A stretch of 12,208 nucleotides of DNA, taken from NCBI GenBank assembly GCA_031255235.1, contig JAIRSX010000086.1, positions 1-12,208 on the forward strand. Reading direction: 5' to 3'. A program made the position numbers and the translations under genes. Below, in pieces: positions 7,638 to 12,208 of the stretch. Position 1 is the stretch's first letter. The number at the start of each line of letters is the position of its first letter. Below the pieces are notes generated by a model, which worked only from the letters and a program-made list of their open reading frames with translations, was not told the origin of the DNA and did no database searches. Source of the stretch: Rickettsiales bacterium. Its GTDB lineage: Bacteria; Pseudomonadota; Alphaproteobacteria; Rickettsiales; UBA1997.

Positions 7638-8012
7638 ATGGCAAAGAGTTGTGAATTAACTGGTCAAAAAGTTGTGGCAGGAAAGAACGTTTCTCATACG
7701 AAAGGACATACAACAAGAACTAGCAGGGATTTCATTCCCAATTTGAAAAATGTTACATTGAAGAGTTTTGTTTTAGACAAGAATGTTGCTCTAAAAATTG
7801 CTACTGGCACATTACGGACCATAAATAAATATGGTGGGTTTGATAATTTTATTATAAATTATAAGAAGTCTAAGTTGACGGATAAGGCAAAGAAGATTAG
7901 AAAAGAAGTTGAAAAAGCATGTGTTAGAAAAGGTTTGACTAACGATGAAAATACTGTTGTGAAAAAAAAGAGGATAGAAAAAAAAATTAGACCAAAACCT
8001 ATTAGAAAATAG
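7638..8012 (+). CDS. rpmB: 50S ribosomal protein L28
   Basis: Structural protein of the large ribosomal subunit. Signature sequence is clear: CELTGQKVVAGKNVSH at 5-20, DFIPNLKNVTL at 31-41, and the alphaproteobacterial second half TLRTINKYGGFDNFI (58-72) followed by a KLTDKAKKIRKEVEK helix. The product is 124 residues against about 78 in E. coli and roughly 95-100 in most alphaproteobacteria; the excess is a Lys/Arg-rich tail from about residue 97 (KKKRIEKKIRPKP). ATG 7638 is fixed by the conserved N-terminus and by an in-frame TAA at 7632-7634 just upstream. The only Shine-Dalgarno-like sequence, AAGGAG (7613-7618), is 19 nt away, beyond the usual spacing. pheS starts 3 nt after the stop, so the two form an operon. 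It must not be confused with L20, the more common neighbour of pheS. Confidence 0.93.
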   Translation: MAKSCELTGQKVVAGKNVSHTKGHTTRTSRDFIPNLKNVTLKSFVLDKNVALKIATGTLRTINKYGGFDNFIINYKKSKLTDKAKKIRKEVEKACVRKGLTNDENTVVKKKRIEKKIRPKPIRK

Positions 8013-8015
8013 TTT

Positions 8016-9026
8016 ATGGAAAAGATCAAGGATAGGTTTTTTGAGAGAGCCAGTTCAATTGGAGATGAGTTAGAACTCAAGAAGTTGGGTGTTGACTATC
8101 TTGGTAGGAATGGTGAGATAACGATCTTAATGGGCGATATTAAAAAATTATCTATTGATGATAAGCGATTTTTGAATACTCTTAAAAAAGATATAGCAGA
8201 CAAAATTGCAGACTTGGAGCGACATTTCAAAGAGCAAAAGATTAAGGAAGATTTAAAAAAGGATAAAATTGATACAACTATTCCACATAGAAGACAAGAA
8301 AAAGGATTAATACACCCTTTAACAAAAACCATCAAAGAGCTTGAGAATGTTTTTTATGCTATGGGTTTTTCTATTACAAAGGGTTTTGAGATTGAGGACG
8401 ATTGGCATAATTTTACTGCCTTGAATACTCCACTTTCACATCCTGCAAGACAAATGCAAGATACCTTTTTCTTGAAAAATGCCATTTTGCGAACCCAATG
8501 TACTGCTACAGATATTAGGGAGATGGAGAGGAAGAAACCACCATATAAATTTGTTAGTTTAGGTAAAACTTATAGGGTTGAAATGGATGCCACTCATTCA
8601 CCTATGTTTTCACAGGTTGATTTGCAATATATAGATAAAGGTTTGTCAGTTGCTAATTTAAAGTATGTGATCATGAAGTTTTGCAAGATCTTTTTTGAAA
8701 TTGACAGTTTGGAACTACGTTTCCGTCCATCATATTTTCCATTTACGACTCCAAGCTTGGAAGTTGACATGTCCTGTACTAAAGATGGTGGTAAGATTGT
8801 AAAATTTGGTGAGGGAAATGATTGGTGTGAGTTGGGTGGTAGTGGTTTTACACATCCAAATGTTATTAAAAATGTCGGTTTGGATCCAAATGAATGGAAA
8901 GGTTTTGCTTTTGGGTTTGGGTTGGAGCGAATGGCAATGTTAAAATATGGTATTGGAGATATTAGAACGATGCTTGATGGTGACATTAGATATTTGAGGC
9001 AATATGGGTTTGGCTTTCATGAATAG
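8016..9026 (+). CDS. pheS: Phenylalanine--tRNA ligase alpha subunit
   Basis: Catalytic subunit of the (alpha-beta)2 class II synthetase that charges tRNA-Phe. At 336 residues it has the family length. Residues 1-90 are the charged coiled-coil arm that binds tRNA. Catalytic landmarks: HPARQMQDTF from His142; motif 2 with Arg187 in TYRVEMDATH; FRPSYFPFT with Phe241 and Phe243; motif 3 GFGLER with Glu304 and Arg305. Several positions that contact phenylalanine in the Thermus enzyme differ: canonical LRTHTS reads LRTQCT (His to Gln161, Ser to Thr163), FHQVEG reads FSQVDL (Glu to Asp202, with Gln200 kept), and FTEPS reads FTTPS (Thr245). These suggest fast evolution or altered substrate handling, not loss of function, since motifs 2 and 3 are intact. 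ATG 8016 has no clear Shine-Dalgarno and lies 3 nt after the rpmB stop, suggesting translational coupling. pheT does not follow; a convergent glycosyltransferase gene does. Confidence 0.95.
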   Translation: MEKIKDRFFERASSIGDELELKKLGVDYLGRNGEITILMGDIKKLSIDDKRFLNTLKKDIADKIADLERHFKEQKIKEDLKKDKIDTTIPHRRQEKGLIHPLTKTIKELENVFYAMGFSITKGFEIEDDWHNFTALNTPLSHPARQMQDTFFLKNAILRTQCTATDIREMERKKPPYKFVSLGKTYRVEMDATHSPMFSQVDLQYIDKGLSVANLKYVIMKFCKIFFEIDSLELRFRPSYFPFTTPSLEVDMSCTKDGGKIVKFGEGNDWCELGGSGFTHPNVIKNVGLDPNEWKGFAFGFGLERMAMLKYGIGDIRTMLDGDIRYLRQYGFGFHE

Positions 9027-9150
9027 TTTTTCCCAATAGTTTCCTTTTTCATAAAAATTTCATATGGAATAGGTGTCAGCAACACTGTGTCTATAATTTG
9101 CCTGTTTTCTTGAGTTGTGCAATTGTAGTTACTGGAAGGGTGTTTTACAA
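9027..9150. other. Convergent spacer between pheS and the glycosyltransferase gene
   Basis: The 124 bases between two converging stops should contain a terminator, but no GC-rich stem with a T-run is visible on either strand; only short T-runs directly after the pheS stop (gtttttccc, cctttttc) are present. Termination may be Rho-dependent or rely on AT-rich structure. No pheT remnant was recognised. Confidence 0.4.
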
Positions 9151-10305
9151 TTACAAAAATTTCTTATATACATTCATTGTATTCTCACACATTTTCTGGA
9201 TACTGAAATTATTTATGACAGATCTTCTGGCATTTTCTCCTATCTTTTCCTTTTCCTCTTTCGGCATTACCAAAATATTGTCAATGATCTTAGCGAATTC
9301 CTCAATATTTTTTGGATTTACAAGAAATCCTGTCTTTCCATCATCTATCGTTTCCATAGTACCACCATGTTTAGTAGCTACAACAATCTTATTCATTGAT
9401 TGTGCTTCCAATGTTACCATACCAAAGGCCTCACCCCTAATACTCGAAGAAACAACCACATCTGCTACATTATATAATGCAGGCATATCTCTAACTGAAT
9501 CGACAATTCTGACAAAAAGATCAATTTTATACTTTCTTACTCTCTCAAAAACTTTATTTACATACTTTTTATTTTTTGTACTACCAACCATACAGCAAAT
9601 ATAATTTTTGTTTTCAATTTTTTTTAAAACATCCAAAAAATAAAGTTGCCCTTTCCAATCTGCAAATCTGCCAGGTAATAACAAAATTTGTTTATCATTC
9701 GGGATATTTAATGTATCAACAATGTTTATAATTCTATTGTTAGAAACACTCTCGCGGTTAAATTGTTCTGTGTCGCATCCTCTTGGTACCACAAAAACCT
9801 TACTTTCATAATATTTTTTTTTGAAAATATTATATTTTTCAAGGGCAGAGTTTTTTATAAAATTTGATACACAAATAACTGCATCTCCCAAAAACATAGA
9901 ACTATTATATTTTCTTTTAAAAAAAGAATATCGACCAACAGAATAATTGCCATGGACTGTTGTGACTAAAGGGATTCCTAAGGATTTACATGCAAAATAT
10001 ACAGACCAAGCGGGTGCTCTTGACACAACATCGACTAAATCTATTTTGTTTTTAATTAAAATATTTTTGATTCTAAAAATATTTATAAACATTTTAATTG
10101 GGTTTTTTGTTTTAACGTCTAATAGCAGAACGTTGCCACCATTAAGTTTAATTTTTGGAATTAAAATTCCGTTAGTCGTTAAAACAAAGGAACCGTAATT
10201 ATTTTTTACTAAATGGGAATTCATTTCTACCACACACCTCTCCACCCCACCACTGTTCAGTGTTGGTATTATCTGCAAAATATTTTTCTGTATTTCAATA
10301 GCCAA
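9151..10305 (-). CDS. Glycosyltransferase family 4 (GT-B fold)
   Basis: Retaining sugar transferase that moves a sugar from a nucleotide donor to an envelope acceptor such as lipopolysaccharide, capsule or glycolipid, acting at the cytoplasmic face. The 384-residue product begins with ILQIIPTLNSGGVER (GGVER at 19-23), the usual first strand and acceptor loop. His118 in TTVHGNY, Arg213 and Lys218 in PGRFADWKG, and the EX7E pair Glu292/Glu300 in GEAFGMVTLE are the donor-site residues of GT4 enzymes, followed by GGTMETIDDGKTGFLV (314-329). The N-terminus is complete in family terms, but no ATG precedes the motif. The start must be TTG at 10305, or another non-ATG codon, since a stop lies in frame at 10324-10326. 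No Shine-Dalgarno is seen. It stands alone, convergent with pheS, so acceptor and donor cannot be named. Confidence 0.9.
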   Translation of the reverse strand: MAIEIQKNILQIIPTLNSGGVERCVVEMNSHLVKNNYGSFVLTTNGILIPKIKLNGGNVLLLDVKTKNPIKMFINIFRIKNILIKNKIDLVDVVSRAPAWSVYFACKSLGIPLVTTVHGNYSVGRYSFFKRKYNSSMFLGDAVICVSNFIKNSALEKYNIFKKKYYESKVFVVPRGCDTEQFNRESVSNNRIINIVDTLNIPNDKQILLLPGRFADWKGQLYFLDVLKKIENKNYICCMVGSTKNKKYVNKVFERVRKYKIDLFVRIVDSVRDMPALYNVADVVVSSSIRGEAFGMVTLEAQSMNKIVVATKHGGTMETIDDGKTGFLVNPKNIEEFAKIIDNILVMPKEEKEKIGENARRSVINNFSIQKMCENTMNVYKKFL

Positions 10306-10434
10306 TCTAATTACAAAGAGTAATTATTTTTATTCTAAAATGCAAAAAATCTGATTTTTATAAATTGTTACACATATAAAGTGTATAATCTCGTTAAATT
10401 TGTGCTTTTGGAACAATAGAAAACATGAGACCTA
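10306..10434. other. Upstream region of the glycosyltransferase gene
   Basis: AT-rich non-coding DNA. TACAC (10369-10373) and GTGTA (10381-10385) form an inverted repeat around atataaa and overlap a plus-strand TATAAT (10384-10389). No -35 box at proper spacing goes with it, and no clear minus-strand promoter for the glycosyltransferase was found. It could be an operator or chance. Confidence 0.3.
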
Positions 10435-10722
10435 TCAACTATCTTTATAAATAGTTTCAAAACTTACTTTGGCATCACAGAAGAATCTCACAAAATTATA
10501 AGAAAGTGTTTTGCAAATAGTTTCAAAGCTCACTTTGATATCACCTGATAAAAATTTTATATAAGTTTTTTCATCCTACATTAATTTGTTTTGCGATTTT
10601 ATTCATACTTCTTGCTCTTGCTATATCATTTAAAGCAGATATAAGTAATTTAGGGTTGTTTTTCTTCTATTGTTGTTTCCAAATAACCTGAAATGTATTC
10701 TTCAGTTTTTTTTGTTGTCTAT
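10435..10722 (-). pseudogene. Decayed HigA-like addiction-module antitoxin (COG3636/TIGR02684 type)
   Basis: Read on the minus strand in shifting frames, this region spells a recognisable antitoxin of the HTH HigA-like family that partners RelE/HigB-type toxins. The remnant runs TEEYISGYLETTIEEKQ, then PKLLISALNDIARARSM, NKIAKQINVG, a stop, KNLYKIF, then SGDIKVSFETICKTL. Family members have the same order (EYL...L.DIARA.GM..IA...GLSRE.LYKAL...NPSF.TI.KV). Lesions: a frameshift of one extra base near 10655 after EEKQ; an in-frame TGA in place of the Arg/Ser codon before KNLYK; a second one-base frameshift after LYKIF; and a damaged start, ATAG at 10719-10722 where ATG is expected, still preceded by AGTAGG at ribosome-binding distance. 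After the normal C-terminal motif the coding pattern repeats once (DAKVSFETIYKDS) and ends at TGA 10435-10437. No toxin gene or remnant is recognised beside it. Pseudogene status is clear; exact lesion positions are by hand alignment. Confidence 0.85.
10449..10544. repeat. Two 30-nt imperfect direct repeats, 66 nt apart, inside the antitoxin pseudogene
   Basis: Copies are 10449-10478 and 10515-10544. They begin aaatagtttcaaa, end atcac, and differ at four positions, all transitions. The period is 66 nt (22 codons), so the duplication is in frame; on the minus strand both copies encode D(I/A)KVSFETI(C/Y)K, the C-terminal motif of the antitoxin family. The copies contain a short CAAAG...CTTTG palindrome. 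Repeat length and period superficially resemble a type II CRISPR unit, but the coding explanation is better. Confidence 0.85.
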
Positions 10723-10797
10723 TTCTTACCTACTCTCTGTTCACAAAAATAAATTTATATGTTTACGATAATGCGATCACCTTATATTTCTATCTCT

Positions 10798-12208
10798 CTA
10801 AGGACAAACAACAGTGAAAGTATTACGTTCACCGACAATAGCATTGGTGAGATCTTCATTGTAAGAGCATTTCTTTGATGCACCATATTCTGGATCAGAA
10901 CTAAAACTGCCCTTACTGCCACCGCATTCGGAAGCTGCTTGGGTGCAACATACTGTATCACCAGTTTTGAATGTGCTTGAAATAATTTTGTTTAATCCAT
11001 AATATACAGTGCATGATTTTAATAAACAGCTCCCCATTCTTTTCCATGTACCATCAACACATTTATATCCATGGTCATAATTATTTTCCGAATTTACTTC
11101 ACCGCCGCCTGAAGATTCGGTATAACCAGTATTACATGTAGCTTCAACCAAAGCACCACTGCTAAAAAATCTTCTAGCTGTGGAAACTTTAGAGCCAATA
11201 ATTGTTATACTCCCTTGCGTAAGATCATATACCGTACCAGAAGTTGCTGCCCCGTCATGGCTTGGATAGTACATTGAACCAGTATGTGCTGCTATAGTCT
11301 CACCTTTTCCTAACTGATCTGAATCACAACCTATAGTACACTCATTAGCATACTCATCTCCGGTTACAGTCAAGACACCGTTTTCACATTTATGGAATAA
11401 CCAGTATTTGTCATTTAGTTGAGTAATTCTACCATTTGAATGCAACCCTATTGCATTGGCAGCACATTTAGCCTGAGCATAACCACCATTTGCTATAATT
11501 TTGTTACTGTAATTAGGAGTATCTCTCTTACCACTACTACCATCATATATACCCCACCCTTTAGTATCGAGATTCCTACCTGATGTCTTATAACTTGTTA
11601 TATCACATTGCATAGTCCATTCGCCATTAGTACCACAAGTATATATTGGCTTTTGTGAATCATCTGCTGTTACAACAGCGTATAATTTACTCCAAGAAGT
11701 AGTAGCTGGATATCTTTTCTGAGATGGCTTATTTGCCAATGGAACAAGATTAGTAATAGATGTATTTGATAAATACGCCGTTACAGCAGATATACTTTTT
11801 ATCCTTGCAAGATCACAACTCTTTATCTTCATTTTCCAATGAAGAGTTCCATTAAAATTTATACATTCATATTGTCTGTTGTTGTTAGTAGTATTAGTAG
11901 TACCACTAACGGCTTCACTGTTATCTGCACAGGTACTTGTTTCACCAATGGTTCCCACTAATGTATTAGTACCTAAATTAATTATAATACCACTGTTGTC
12001 CTGATTGCAAGATAGTATAGGATATATTGCACTTGCGGTTCCATTACTACCAAACGTCATCTGATATAACTTATCTGATATTAATTTTTCATCACTATCA
12101 AGTACTGGAGAGTTTTCACCACACCCACATCTAGCTGTAAATGCTGCAATTGTAGTATCAGGAACAATATTGCTAGCTTCCCCATGCACCCAATTGTAGC
12201 CACATTGA
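10798..12208 (-). CDS. Cysteine-rich modular, probably secreted protein (5' end outside the window)
   Basis: Not recognised as a named family. The frame is open to the window edge: upstream of the GTG at 12187-12189 it reads QCGYNW without a stop, so that GTG is internal and the gene starts beyond 12208. About 469 residues are visible with 22 cysteines, rich in Ser, Thr, Asn and Gly and with no membrane segment. A loose module recurs four times: an aromatic residue, then x-Cys, a short loop usually with Gly and Trp, then Cys. Counting from the codon at 12189, these are C109-C125, C185-C195, C268-C284 and C377-C388 (YTCGTNGEWTMQC, YKCVDGTWKRMGSC). The last two are preceded by A-(K/T)-C within Gly-rich segments. 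The pattern recalls sushi/CCP-like modules, but alignment is weak. The protein ends at VVCP and a TAG. Disulfide-rich composition suggests periplasmic or surface location, but the signal peptide cannot be seen. Confidence 0.75.
   Translation of the reverse strand, partial: QCGYNWVHGEASNIVPDTTIAAFTARCGCGENSPVLDSDEKLISDKLYQMTFGSNGTASAIYPILSCNQDNSGIIINLGTNTLVGTIGETSTCADNSEAVSGTTNTTNNNRQYECINFNGTLHWKMKIKSCDLARIKSISAVTAYLSNTSITNLVPLANKPSQKRYPATTSWSKLYAVVTADDSQKPIYTCGTNGEWTMQCDITSYKTSGRNLDTKGWGIYDGSSGKRDTPNYSNKIIANGGYAQAKCAANAIGLHSNGRITQLNDKYWLFHKCENGVLTVTGDEYANECTIGCDSDQLGKGETIAAHTGSMYYPSHDGAATSGTVYDLTQGSITIIGSKVSTARRFFSSGALVEATCNTGYTESSGGGEVNSENNYDHGYKCVDGTWKRMGSCLLKSCTVYYGLNKIISSTFKTGDTVCCTQAASECGGSKGSFSSDPEYGASKKCSYNEDLTNAIVGERNTFTVVCP

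Noticed and set aside
7638..8012. Calling the small ribosomal gene before pheS rplT (L20) by gene order
   Set aside because: The protein has the L28 signature (CELTG...NVSH...FIPNL) and nothing of L20.
9027..9150. A short minus-strand open frame (about 48 codons) between the glycosyltransferase and pheS
   Set aside because: It has no usable start near its beginning and no recognisable similarity; it is likely chance.
9098..9604. Plus-strand open frame of 168 codons over the glycosyltransferase gene
   Set aside because: It lies antisense to a clear GT4 gene whose motifs are fully conserved; the plus-strand product has no recognisable domain.
10369..10389. Plus-strand promoter with operator-like inverted repeat TACAC/GTGTA and a TATAAT
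   Set aside because: The nearest -35-like sequence is only 13 nt away and no plus-strand gene or RNA follows; kept only as a note in the upstream region.
10449..10544. A two-unit CRISPR-like array (30-nt repeats, 36-nt spacer, 66-nt period)
   Set aside because: Only two imperfect copies exist, and both encode the C-terminal motif of the antitoxin pseudogene in the same frame, which explains them better.
10435..10722. TGA read as tryptophan, which would remove the nonsense codon in the antitoxin relic
   Set aside because: The other genes use TGG for Trp and contain no in-frame TGA, yidD ends in TGA, and the relic also has frameshifts, so the standard code fits.
10723..10797. A toxin partner (RelE/HigB type) upstream of the antitoxin relic
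   Set aside because: Only 75 bases are available before the next gene, and no frame gave a convincing toxin motif; a fragment reading IYFCEQRVGKK was too weak.

Overview
The window is an AT-rich bacterial segment with a compact set of housekeeping and envelope genes, probably from a host-associated alphaproteobacterium. The main taxonomic clue is the long alphaproteobacterial form of ribosomal protein L28. Glycosyltransferase and ABC-transporter sequence style, low GC and weak or non-ATG starts agree with this. Assignment below class level is not supported. The first ~590 bases are unlike the rest (a GC-rich stub, then a tract made almost only of purines) and look like a contig-end artefact, a chimera or extreme low-complexity DNA.

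Layout. 1-593: GC-rich stub and polypurine tract. 594-945: non-coding, with one pair of ~40-nt direct repeats. 946-7257 (+): a probable operon of an MgtA-type magnesium P-ATPase, a divergent DXS-family thiamine-diphosphate enzyme, and an MsbA-like ABC exporter. 7285-7527 (-): yidD, a membrane-insertion helper, converging on the exporter gene. 7638-9026 (+): rpmB (L28) and pheS, separated by 3 nt and read from a promoter just upstream. 9151-10305 (-): a GT4 glycosyltransferase. 10435-10722 (-): a decayed HigA-like antitoxin pseudogene, not a plain intergenic spacer, with an in-frame 66-nt internal duplication. 10798-12208 (-): the 3' part of a cysteine-rich, probably secreted or surface protein whose 5' end lies beyond the window.

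How the genes fit together. The exporter, YidD, the glycosyltransferase and the cysteine-rich protein all point to envelope and surface biology. MgtA supplies Mg2+, and rpmB and pheS belong to translation. No complete new multi-gene system can be demonstrated here. The most informative oddities are: a DXS homologue lacking the arginines that bind the phosphate of glyceraldehyde 3-phosphate; a PheS with changed residues at positions that contact phenylalanine in the Thermus enzyme and no pheT beside it; the antitoxin relic that explains an apparently CRISPR-like 66-nt repeat; and the modular cysteine-rich protein at the right edge.
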